A stretch of 64,000 nucleotides of DNA from Longimicrobiales bacterium (GTDB lineage Bacteria; Gemmatimonadota; Gemmatimonadetes; Longimicrobiales; Gaopeijiaceae): the NCBI GenBank assembly GCA_958296005.1, contig CATQHQ010000002.1:800501-864500 (forward strand), in the 5' to 3' direction. This document shows positions 34,839 through 45,640 of this stretch, one piece after another. Numbering within the stretch: the first letter of the stretch is position 1; every line of letters starts with the position of its first letter. Position numbers and translations under genes: made by a program. The notes under the pieces were generated by a model, which worked only from the letters and a program-made list of their open reading frames with translations, made no database searches and had not been told where the DNA came from.

Positions 34839-36296
34839 ATGTCGACCCGATCCCACGTCTTCAGTTCCCGATGGGGGATGCTGGTGGCCATGCTGGGCAT
34901 GGCGATCGGCACCGGAAACATCTGGCGGTTCCCGCGGGTCGCGGCGTCGAACGGCGGCGGAGAGTTCCTCGTGGCTTGGGCGGTCTTCCTGCTCGCGTGG
35001 TCCGTCCCGCTTCTCGTCTTGGAGTTCGGGATGGCCAAGGCGATGCGGCGGGGCTCCCTCGGATCGTTCGTCAAGACGCTCGGGCCCAAGTTCGCCTGGA
35101 TGGGCGCGTGGGTGGCGTGGGTGGCCACGGCGATCCTGTTCTACTACACGGTCGTCATGGGCTGGACGATCCGCTTCTTCATCGCCACGCTCACCGGCGA
35201 GGTTCCGTCTCCGTCGAACGTGCCCGCGCAGTTCTGGGACGCCTTCAACTCCACGCCGCAAGCCGTGCTCTTTCACGGGCTGGCGATGGCGATGGGCCTG
35301 TATGTCGTGTCGAAGGGCGTTCGGGGGATCGAGAAGGCGGCCAAGATCCTGATCCCGTCGCTGGTGATTCTGATCGTGGTGCTCGCGATCAAAGCCGTCA
35401 CCATGCCGGGCGCCATCGGCGGGCTCGAGTTCCTCTTCGATCCCGACTTCTCCGCGCTCAGCGACGCCAAGGTATGGATCGAAGCGCTGACCCAAAACGC
35501 ATGGGACACGGGCGCGGGTTGGGGCTTGGTGCTGTCCTACGCGATCTACATGCGCTCCAAGGAGGACACCTCCCTCAACGCCTTCGTGATCGGCTTCGGC
35601 AACAACTCGATGTCGCTCCTGGCGGGCATCATGGTGCTGTGCACGATCTTCTCGGTGATGCCGGAGGCCGCCAACGAGATCGTGGGCGCGGGCAACGAAG
35701 GGCTGACGTTCATCTGGGTGCCCCAGCTCTTTGCGCAGATACCGGGCGGCCAGTTCTTCATGGCCTTGTTCTTCCTGGCGCTGGTCTTTGCGGCGTGGTC
35801 CAGCCTGGTGGCCATGATTGAGCTGGCCGTGCGCGTGCTCATGGACCTGGGGCTGGCCCGAAAGCCCGCCATCATAGCGGTGGGGACGACCGGCTTCCTG
35901 CTGGGCATCCCGTCGGCGCTCAAGATCGGGGTCTTCCAGAACCAGGACTGGGTCTGGGGCGTGGGCCTCATGCTGTCGGGGTTCTTCTTCGCCTTCGCCG
36001 TGCTCAAGTACGGCGTGACCAAGTGGCGCAAGCAGTTCATCGACACGCCGGACTCCGACATGCGCGTCGGGCGCTGGTGGGACTGGGCGATTCGGTTCGT
36101 GGCGGTCGAGGCGGTCGTGCTGCTGGTGTGGTGGTTGTGGGAGGCCTCGAGGGGCAAGGACCCAGGGGAGACGTGGACGCTAATCTCGAGCTACAACGTG
36201 GGGACGGTCGTCATCCAGTTCGCGATCGTGGGCTGCGTGCTCTTCGCCGCCAACCGCTGGCTGGCCGCGCGCGTCCAGGCCGCCGGGGACGGCTGA
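34839..36296 (+). CDS. Sodium-dependent transporter of the neurotransmitter:sodium symporter (NSS/SNF) family
   Basis: Na-coupled amino-acid symporter in the inner membrane. The NSS signature GMAIGTGNIWRFPRVAASNGGG occurs in the first helix (residues 20-41), with SFGMAKAMRRGSLG-like motif after TM2 and about twelve hydrophobic segments in 485 residues. GAGGAGA at about 34822 is a good ribosome-binding site. Bacterial NSS transporters of the MetP type need a tiny partner subunit; a candidate is encoded 4.2 kb downstream at 40551. Substrate could be methionine, alanine or another amino acid; this cannot be read from sequence. Confidence 0.92.
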   Translation: MSTRSHVFSSRWGMLVAMLGMAIGTGNIWRFPRVAASNGGGEFLVAWAVFLLAWSVPLLVLEFGMAKAMRRGSLGSFVKTLGPKFAWMGAWVAWVATAILFYYTVVMGWTIRFFIATLTGEVPSPSNVPAQFWDAFNSTPQAVLFHGLAMAMGLYVVSKGVRGIEKAAKILIPSLVILIVVLAIKAVTMPGAIGGLEFLFDPDFSALSDAKVWIEALTQNAWDTGAGWGLVLSYAIYMRSKEDTSLNAFVIGFGNNSMSLLAGIMVLCTIFSVMPEAANEIVGAGNEGLTFIWVPQLFAQIPGGQFFMALFFLALVFAAWSSLVAMIELAVRVLMDLGLARKPAIIAVGTTGFLLGIPSALKIGVFQNQDWVWGVGLMLSGFFFAFAVLKYGVTKWRKQFIDTPDSDMRVGRWWDWAIRFVAVEAVVLLVWWLWEASRGKDPGETWTLISSYNVGTVVIQFAIVGCVLFAANRWLAARVQAAGDG

Positions 36297-36329
36297 CGAG
36301 GGGCGTCCGCCCGTCCCCCCGCTGCGGAT

Positions 36330-37175
36330 ATGGCCGTTCACGACGCCTACGCCCGCGTCACGCCCTATGAGCTGCTCTTTCCCGCTCCCGGCTTCCCGGA
36401 CGAGCGCTTTCCGTCGGTCGAAGCCGAGGGCGCGGCACGCGGAACCGATCTGACCAACCCGGCGGCGTTCGCGACGTGCGGGGCGGTGCAGGGCATCCTT
36501 GCAGACTTGCAACCCCGGGACGAGCCGCCCGAACACGACGGGGCGCACTTTGCCCAGGGGTCCGCCCACGCGCACGTCCTGTACTTCGCCTTCCAGCTAT
36601 GGAGAACCGAGCGCCCGCCGGACACGAAGCGACCTGCCGTCGCCCTCTTCTCCCGCGCCGCTCTACGGACGTTGCCGGCCAGCGAGGCCTTGGAGGCAGG
36701 CTGGGAGGCCGCGCTGCGAGGCCGGTCGGGCTACCTCCAGCTGCCCCAGCACATGGTGTGGGCGGAGGAACAGGGGGCCGAGCGGCCAGACTCGGTGGAC
36801 GGCTTCTTCTGGACGGCGACCGGGGACGCCGTCTTCCATGCTGCGGCGATCACCGGGATGCACCCGGGTCGGCCCGGCTACGGCATCGTCCCGGTCCCGG
36901 CCCAGCCCTTGGACTCGCTGTCGGAGTGGACCGCGACGCCCGCCAGGGAAGACGGCGACGAGTTCGCCACGCGCCTGCCCGGGGCCGAGATCGACGGGCT
37001 CCTCGGGGTCCGCACGCCCGCCGAGGTCTTCAAGTTGCTGGCGTTCGCGCTGAAGCGCTGGACGACGAGCGCCCGCCCGCCCGCGCCCAACTCCGGGGCG
37101 GCGCCAGTCGAGGTCGAGCCGACCGTCCCTTCGTCCTCTCCCGTCCCGTCGGACCTCCCCTACGTCGTCCTCTGA
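36330..37175 (+). CDS. Conserved-looking protein of unknown function
   Basis: A 281-residue soluble protein I do not recognise. It has no signal peptide, membrane segment or familiar catalytic motif. Visible are an aromatic, acid-rich N-terminal domain (HVLYFAFQLWRTERPP near 90), a segment rich in Trp and Phe (SVDGFFWTATGDAVFH near 155) and a Pro/Ala/Ser-rich tail from about residue 245. Codon third positions are strongly GC as in neighbours, supporting a real gene. It lies 33 bp behind the NSS transporter gene and 40 bp ahead of nth. Confidence 0.65.
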   Translation: MAVHDAYARVTPYELLFPAPGFPDERFPSVEAEGAARGTDLTNPAAFATCGAVQGILADLQPRDEPPEHDGAHFAQGSAHAHVLYFAFQLWRTERPPDTKRPAVALFSRAALRTLPASEALEAGWEAALRGRSGYLQLPQHMVWAEEQGAERPDSVDGFFWTATGDAVFHAAAITGMHPGRPGYGIVPVPAQPLDSLSEWTATPAREDGDEFATRLPGAEIDGLLGVRTPAEVFKLLAFALKRWTTSARPPAPNSGAAPVEVEPTVPSSSPVPSDLPYVVL

Positions 37176-37215
37176 CGGCTTGCCGTTCCGTCTCAAGCAA
37201 CTAGAATCGAACCCG

Positions 37216-37866
37216 ATGCCCAGAGAATCGAAGAAGACCCGGAAGGAGCGAGCCGCCCGCGTCTACGGGCATCTCCTCGACGAGTACCCGGACGCCAAGT
37301 GCGCGCTCCACTACCGCTCGCCGTTCGAGCTGACGGTGGCCACGATACTGTCGGCCCAGTGCACGGACGTGCGCGTCAACATGGTGACGCCCGACCTCTT
37401 TCGTCGGTATCCGGATCCGCGTTCGCTGGCGGGCGCCGAGCGAGAGGAGCTGGAGGAGCTGATCCGTTCCACCGGGTTCTTCCGCAACAAGGCGCGGAGC
37501 CTAGTGCACATGGCGACGGCGGTGGTGGAGGACCACGGCGGCGAGCTGCCGCGCACGATGAAGGAGCTGGTGGCCCTTCCCGGCGTCGGACGCAAGACGG
37601 CCAACGTCATCCTGGGCAACGCGTTCGAGATCGACGAGGGCGTCGTCGTGGACACGCACGTCAAGCGCCTGTCGGGCCGCCTGGGGTTCACCGCCGAGAC
37701 GAACCCAGTCAAGATCGAACGGGAGTTGATGGAGCTCTTTCCCAACGAGACGTGGACGATGCTTGCCCATCTGCTCATCTACCACGGACGCAAGGTCTGT
37801 CCCGCTCGCCGGCCGCGCTGCAACGAGTGCGCGGTCTCCCACCTCTGCCCGTCGAGCGCGGTCTGA
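37216..37866 (+). CDS. nth: Endonuclease III (DNA glycosylase/AP lyase)
   Basis: Removes oxidised pyrimidines and nicks at the abasic site in base-excision repair. The 216-residue protein has the helix-hairpin-helix LPGVGRKTANVIL with the catalytic Lys, the catalytic Asp in VVDTHVKRLSGRLG, and the C-terminal [4Fe-4S] loop with Cys spacing C-x6-C-x2-C-x5-C (CPARRPRCNECAVSHLC). The ATG at 37216 is chosen over an upstream in-frame codon at 37180 because conservation starts here. The stop overlaps the next start as TGATG. Confidence 0.96.
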   Translation: MPRESKKTRKERAARVYGHLLDEYPDAKCALHYRSPFELTVATILSAQCTDVRVNMVTPDLFRRYPDPRSLAGAEREELEELIRSTGFFRNKARSLVHMATAVVEDHGGELPRTMKELVALPGVGRKTANVILGNAFEIDEGVVVDTHVKRLSGRLGFTAETNPVKIERELMELFPNETWTMLAHLLIYHGRKVCPARRPRCNECAVSHLCPSSAV

Positions 37867-38459
37867 TGCCGACCCGGTCCGATGCCGTGGCGCTTCTGGA
37901 GGAGTGGGTCGAGAGCAAGGCGCTCCGCAAGCACATGTACGCCGTGGAGGCCGCGGTCCGCCACTACGCGCGCCTCATGGGGGAGGACGAGGAGCTTTGG
38001 GGCCTGGCGGGACTCCTCCACGACCTGGACTGGGAGCGGTTCCCCGACGAGCACCCGCACCGGGGCGTGGCGCGGCTTCGCGAGCTGAGCTACCCCGAGC
38101 CGGTCGTTCGCGCCATCCTCGCCCACGCCTATCCGGACCGCTCCGACGTCGCCCCCGAGACGCCCCTGGAGAAGGTCCTCTACGCCTGCGACGAGCTCAG
38201 CGGCCTCGTGTACGCCTGCTGCCTCGTCCGCCCCAACGGCATCGACGACCTGAAGCCCAAGTCCGTGGCCAAGAAGCTCAAGGACAAGGCGTTCGCGGCG
38301 GGCATCCACCGAGACGCCGTGCAGCGCGGGCTGGAGCTGATCGCCCTGGACCGGGCGGTGCACATCCAGAACGTGATCGACGGCATGAGGACGGTGGCGG
38401 ACATGCTGGAAGTGCGGGGACTCGACCAAGCGGCGCGGCGCGGCAACCCTGGCCCATGA
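37866..38459 (+). CDS. HD-domain hydrolase
   Basis: HD-superfamily metal-dependent phosphohydrolase, 197 residues. The HD doublet is in LAGLLHDLDWERFPDEHPHRG (about residues 42-62), with an upstream His (KHMYAVEAAVRHYA) and a downstream LAHAYPDRSDVAPETPLEKVLYACDELSG block carrying the distal Asp, the arrangement of YfbR/YqeK-like small HD hydrolases. The ATG shares one base with the nth stop, so translation is coupled to base-excision repair, though a functional link is unproven. The gene ends 49 bp before the GPP34-P450 gene. Confidence 0.85.
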   Translation: MPTRSDAVALLEEWVESKALRKHMYAVEAAVRHYARLMGEDEELWGLAGLLHDLDWERFPDEHPHRGVARLRELSYPEPVVRAILAHAYPDRSDVAPETPLEKVLYACDELSGLVYACCLVRPNGIDDLKPKSVAKKLKDKAFAAGIHRDAVQRGLELIALDRAVHIQNVIDGMRTVADMLEVRGLDQAARRGNPGP

Positions 38460-38508
38460 CCGATCCGCGCCCCGCGGACGTCGATCGCTCGACTAGCCGG
38501 AGCGCTGC

Positions 38509-40503
38509 ATGAAGTTGCGGATCGCCGAAGAGATCCTCCTCCTCCTCCTCGACGAGCGGGCCGGCGACTTGGCTGCGGTCGCGGAGGTGCGCCTGCACCA
38601 TGCGCTTGCCGGGGCGGTGCTGATGGACTTGGCGTTCGAGGACCGGATCGACACGGACCTCGAGAAGCTGATGCTCGTCAGCGCGGAGCCGGTGGGCGAC
38701 GATCTGCTGGACCCGGTGCTGGCCCGCATCGCCGAGAGCGCGAGGGACGCGAACGCCGAGCACTGGCTGCGCGAGGTCGCAAAGGAGGGCGAGACGATCC
38801 GCGAGGCGGCGATGGGCCGGCTGGTCCGAGCCGGCATCCTCGAGTCCGCCGAGAAGGGCTTGATCGCGCTTTCCCGCCATGTGCGGCGCGCCCGTCGCTA
38901 CCCGGTCGCGGATGGGACCCGGGGCCAGGCGCACCAAGAAGTTCGCCTTCGGGTCATGCAGGTGCTCTTCGACGACGACGTGCCCAGCCCCCGCGATGCG
39001 GCGATCATCGGGCTCGCGGACGCCTGCGGCCTCTTCGACGGGGTCCTGGCCAAGGACGAACGGGCCGCCGTGGCCGATCGCCTCGACGTGGTGCGCCGTC
39101 TGGACCTGATCGGCCGCACTGTGGCGCAGGTCGTTCACGAGCTGGTGGAGGAAGCGGCCCGGGTGCCCTCGGCGCCCACCGCCAAGCCGATCCCCTTCGC
39201 CAAGGGTCTGCCGGTCGTGGGGTGCGCGCTCGCAGCCAGGAAGAACCTCGGCGACTTCTTGGTGAAGAAGCATCTGGAACTGGGCCCGCTGTTCAAGGTC
39301 AAGTTCCACGGCCAGGAGCTGTACGTCCTCGCTGGGCAGGAAGCCAACACGTGGGTGCACAAGCAAGGCAAGCGCTACCTGCGGTCCTGCGACGCTTGGA
39401 GCGACTTCTATCGGGAGCTGGGGCTCTCCAAGATGCTCACGGCGATCGACGGCGACGAGCATGTTCGGCTCCGTCGCTTCAACGCGACCCTCTACTCGAG
39501 GGACCGCTTCGAAGCCCGCATCGACACGGCAGTGGAGATCGTCCGCAGCGAGATCGACTCCTGGGCCGGCCGCTCCGTCGGGGGCGTGAACGCGATGCGG
39601 CGCATCGTCTCCAGGCAGATCGGCACGGTCCTGACCCATTCGAGCCCTGCCGAGTACGTAGAGGATTTCCTCCTCTTCTTCGATACGCTTCTGAGCACGA
39701 GGATCGCCCGCCGCCGGCCCACGTGGCTCCACGCCCGCAGGTTCAGGAAGGTGCACCGGCGCATCGAGAACGCTGCTGCCGAGGTCATCGAGGAGCACAT
39801 GCCCGGGGGCCGTTGGGCCGACGCCGACGACTTGGTGAACGACCTGATCGAGCTTCACGACTCGGATCCCGTGCTCCTTCCCGAGACTGACCTCAAGTTC
39901 GGCGTGATCACGCCGTACCTGGTCGGAACGGACACAGTGGGCGTGACCTGCGCCTACATGCTGTACTCGCTCTTCAAGCACCCGGAACTCCTGGGTCGGG
40001 TTCAGGCCGAAGTCGACGCGTTGTTCGCCGAGGGTCCGCCCACGGCGCGGAGCATGCGCACGCTGGAGACGACGCACAGGGTCGCACTGGAAACGCTGCG
40101 CCGGTACCCGATCGTGCCCGTCGTGCTGCGCCGCGTGTCGAACAGCTTCGAGTTCGCCGGCCACCGCGTCCCAGCGGGGGAGGTGCTGCTCGTGGCGGCC
40201 ACCGCGTCCCACTTCGTCCCCGAGCTCTTCCCCGATCCGTACAGCTTCGACATCGACCGCTACCTGCCGGACCGGGCCGAGCACCGGCAACGCTTGGCGT
40301 TCGTCCCCTTCGGGCTGGGGTCCCACCGCTGCTTGGGCGCCGGCTTCGCCGAGGCCCAGATCATCCTCAACCTCGCGACGATCCTCCACGAGGCCGAGCT
40401 CGCCATGGACCCGCCCGGCTACGAGCTCGCCAACGCCACGATGCCCACGATCCGCCCCGACAAGCGGTTCCGGCTCCGGTTGATGCGCCGACCCCGGTCG
40501 TAA
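38509..40503 (+). CDS. GPP34 (GOLPH3/Vps74-like) domain fused to cytochrome P450
   Basis: One 664-residue chain with two domains. Residues 1-215 resemble the GPP34 fold: EEILLLLLDERAGDL at the start, ALAGAVLMDLAFEDRIDTD (33-50), then GDDLLDPVLARIAES. In eukaryotes this fold binds phosphatidylinositol 4-phosphate at Golgi membranes. Residues 225-664 are a P450: I-helix GTDTVG (473-478), ETLRRYP with ExxR (528-531), and the haem ligand loop FGLGSHRCLG with Cys608. No signal or membrane helix is visible, so GPP34 could provide membrane or lipid targeting to the oxygenase; that is inference. No redox partner is encoded nearby. ATG at 38509; frame is uninterrupted. Confidence 0.85.
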   Translation: MKLRIAEEILLLLLDERAGDLAAVAEVRLHHALAGAVLMDLAFEDRIDTDLEKLMLVSAEPVGDDLLDPVLARIAESARDANAEHWLREVAKEGETIREAAMGRLVRAGILESAEKGLIALSRHVRRARRYPVADGTRGQAHQEVRLRVMQVLFDDDVPSPRDAAIIGLADACGLFDGVLAKDERAAVADRLDVVRRLDLIGRTVAQVVHELVEEAARVPSAPTAKPIPFAKGLPVVGCALAARKNLGDFLVKKHLELGPLFKVKFHGQELYVLAGQEANTWVHKQGKRYLRSCDAWSDFYRELGLSKMLTAIDGDEHVRLRRFNATLYSRDRFEARIDTAVEIVRSEIDSWAGRSVGGVNAMRRIVSRQIGTVLTHSSPAEYVEDFLLFFDTLLSTRIARRRPTWLHARRFRKVHRRIENAAAEVIEEHMPGGRWADADDLVNDLIELHDSDPVLLPETDLKFGVITPYLVGTDTVGVTCAYMLYSLFKHPELLGRVQAEVDALFAEGPPTARSMRTLETTHRVALETLRRYPIVPVVLRRVSNSFEFAGHRVPAGEVLLVAATASHFVPELFPDPYSFDIDRYLPDRAEHRQRLAFVPFGLGSHRCLGAGFAEAQIILNLATILHEAELAMDPPGYELANATMPTIRPDKRFRLRLMRRPRS

Positions 40504-40550
40504 GGAGAGGCCGTCTTGCGTTCGCGCCCGGCCCGTGGCATCTTCTACCC

Positions 40551-40664
40551 ATGACCACCACCGCCTGGATCACCATGATCGCCGTCATCGCCTTCGTTTG
40601 GGGCGGCTTTCTGATCGTGGTTCGCACCGCCGTCCGAAGGGAATCGGGCAAGACCGGGACCTAG
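40551..40664 (+). CDS. MetS-like small subunit of an NSS-family transporter (37 aa)
   Basis: A 37-codon gene too short for routine gene callers. The product begins MTTTAWITMIAVIAFVWGG, continues as a single transmembrane helix to about residue 24, and ends with a basic, hydrophilic tail. The polar N-terminus, one helix and WGG motif match the tiny MetS-type subunits that accompany MetP-like sodium-dependent amino-acid transporters. Those are normally adjacent to the large subunit. Here the only NSS transporter visible starts 4.2 kb upstream at 34839, with four genes between. The frame stops with TAG 24 bp before carB. Confidence 0.75.
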   Translation: MTTTAWITMIAVIAFVWGGFLIVVRTAVRRESGKTGT

Positions 40665-40688
40665 CCCTAGCCGCCTAGCCGCCGACTC

Positions 40689-43970
<3,282 letters not shown>

Positions 43971-43978
43971 AGGCAGCG

Positions 43979-44971
43979 TTGGCCACCGGGTTCTTCCTCC
44001 ACCCCTCCGCCGTCCTTCACGACACGGGCTGGGGACACGCGGAGCACCAGGGTCGCCTGCGCGCCGTCGCCGCCGCCGTAAAGGAGGACGTGGCGGCGCT
44101 TCACGACCGGGTGGAGTACGCCGAACCGAGTTCCGCGTCGGAGGAAGACCTGCTCCGCGTTCATTCGCCGGAGCTGCTGGAGACGGTGCGCCGGACCGTG
44201 GCGGAGGCGGGAGGACAGGGGAGGCCGGTTCCAGTCGCGGGCGACCCGGACACGCGGGTCTCCGGCGCGTCGTGGGATGCGGCCGTCGGAAGTGCCGGGG
44301 CCGGGCTGGACGCAGTGCGCAGGGTGGTAGAAGGCCGGTACCGGAACGCCTTCGTGGCGGCGCGGCCCCCGGGTCACCACGCCACCCGGGACCGGGCGAT
44401 GGGGTTCTGCCTCGTCAACAACGTGGCGGTGGCCGCCGCCGAGCTCCGCGCCCGGGGCGAGGCCGACCGGGTGCTGATCGTGGACTGGGACGTGCACCAC
44501 GGCAACGGCACCCAGGACATCTTCTACGAGGACCCGTCCGTCTTCTTCCTCTCGCTCCACCAGCACCCCCACTACCCGGGGACCGGCGCCGCGAACGAGA
44601 CGGGGCGAGGAAGGGGAGAGGGCTTCACCCTGAACGTGCCGCTGCCGGCCGGGACGCCACGGGACCAGTACCTGAAAGTCTTCGCCCAAGCGGTGGAGAG
44701 TGCCGTTTCCCGCTCGGCGCCCGACTTCGTGCTGGTGTCGGCGGGGTTCGACGTGCTGGCCGGCGACCCCTTGGGCGGTCAGCTCCTCGAGCCCGAGGAC
44801 ATCCACGTCGCGACCACGATGATGATCGACGTCGCCGACCGGTGCTGCGACGGCCGCCTGGCGTTGTTCCTGGAGGGAGGCTACGACCCGGCTCGCACGG
44901 GCCAGGGGTGCGTGGCGGCGCTCCGCGCGCTGGCGGGGGTGGAGTGGAGCCAACCGGGATCGAACCGGTGA
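43979..44971 (+). CDS. Histone-deacetylase-family deacetylase
   Basis: Zn-dependent deacetylase of the HDAC/acetylpolyamine amidohydrolase/AcuC superfamily, 330 residues. Active-site elements are intact: ARPPGHHATRDRAMGFCLVN (His-His pair), VDWDVHHGNGTQD (Asp and His ligands), AGFDVLAGDPLG (third ligand) and LEGGYD (transition-state Tyr). In bacteria these act on acetylated proteins or small acetyl-amides. TTG at 43979 with GAGG upstream is used as start. The last nine codons lie inside the tRNA-Ala gene on the other strand, so the C-terminus (after LAGV) is tRNA-complementary sequence. Confidence 0.9.
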   Translation: MATGFFLHPSAVLHDTGWGHAEHQGRLRAVAAAVKEDVAALHDRVEYAEPSSASEEDLLRVHSPELLETVRRTVAEAGGQGRPVPVAGDPDTRVSGASWDAAVGSAGAGLDAVRRVVEGRYRNAFVAARPPGHHATRDRAMGFCLVNNVAVAAAELRARGEADRVLIVDWDVHHGNGTQDIFYEDPSVFFLSLHQHPHYPGTGAANETGRGRGEGFTLNVPLPAGTPRDQYLKVFAQAVESAVSRSAPDFVLVSAGFDVLAGDPLGGQLLEPEDIHVATTMMIDVADRCCDGRLALFLEGGYDPARTGQGCVAALRALAGVEWSQPGSNR

Positions 44972-45017
44972 CCTCTGGCTTGCAAAGCCAGCGCTCTCCC
45001 AGCTGAGCTATGGCCCC
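44945..45017 (-). tRNA. tRNA-Ala (UGC anticodon)
   Basis: Read on the minus strand the 73-nt sequence folds as a cloverleaf: acceptor stem GGGGCCA/TGGCTCC, D-arm TAGCTCAGCTGGGAGAGC, anticodon stem-loop CTGGC-TTTGCAA-GCCAG with anticodon TGC, and a TTCGATC T-loop. The 3' CCA is not encoded. The 3' half overlaps the end of the convergent deacetylase gene. Confidence 0.96.
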
Positions 45018-45109
45018 ATGACCGGCGTCCAGCCGGTGCCCGGGAAAGCTAGCGTAGAAGGCCGGCAAGGCGCATTGACATCTCGTCTCCCGGAGGACAG
45101 CATCATCTC

Positions 45110-45640
45110 ATGAGAGCCCTCGCGAGCCTATTCCGATGGAGCGCCGTCGCAGTGGTGGCGGCAGGAGTCTGGGCGGCGCCCCCGCTCCCCGCCCAGGAGC
45201 GCGAGAGCGAGGCGGCGCCCGGGGAGCATCGCCAGCTCCACCCCGAGGCACGAGAAGCGATCTCCAAGCTGCGTTCTCCCTTCTGCCCCGGGCTGATGCT
45301 GGAGGTGTGCCCCACCTCCAACGCCGACGCCCTCCGCGACAGCATCGACGCCGAGGCGCGGGACGGCGCCGCGGCCGACAGCCTGGTGGATATGGTGGTC
45401 GCGTCCTACGGCGAGGAGTACCGGGCGTTCCCGCAGGGGCACGGTGCAGGGTTGCTGGCGTGGGTCGTTCCCCCGGTGGGGCTGCTGGTCGGGGTCGGGC
45501 TCGTCGTCTTGGCGCTGAAGCGCCTTCGGGGTCCGTCGGGGACGGGAACCGGAGCGCCCGAAGGGCTCACCCGCGAAGAGGAAGCGCGGCTGGACGCCGC
45601 ACTGGCCGAGTTCGACGCCATGGAGGAAGCCGAAGCATGA
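45110..45640 (+). CDS. CcmH/NrfF-like cytochrome c biogenesis protein with altered Cys motif
   Basis: Resembles the periplasmic thiol protein CcmH that prepares apocytochrome c for haem attachment. The 176-residue product has a signal peptide ending near PPLPAQE, then AISKLRSPFCPGLMLEVCP in place of the family's LRCPVCQ. The first Cys of the redox pair is Ser56, while Cys59 and an additional Cys67 remain. The following helical region (ALRDSIDAEARDGAAADSLVDMVVASYGEEY) matches the CcmH pattern, and a TM helix spans 113-137. GGAGG lies 13 bp upstream of ATG. The stop overlaps the next start (ATGA). No other ccm genes are nearby. Confidence 0.78.
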   Translation: MRALASLFRWSAVAVVAAGVWAAPPLPAQERESEAAPGEHRQLHPEAREAISKLRSPFCPGLMLEVCPTSNADALRDSIDAEARDGAAADSLVDMVVASYGEEYRAFPQGHGAGLLAWVVPPVGLLVGVGLVVLALKRLRGPSGTGTGAPEGLTREEEARLDAALAEFDAMEEAEA

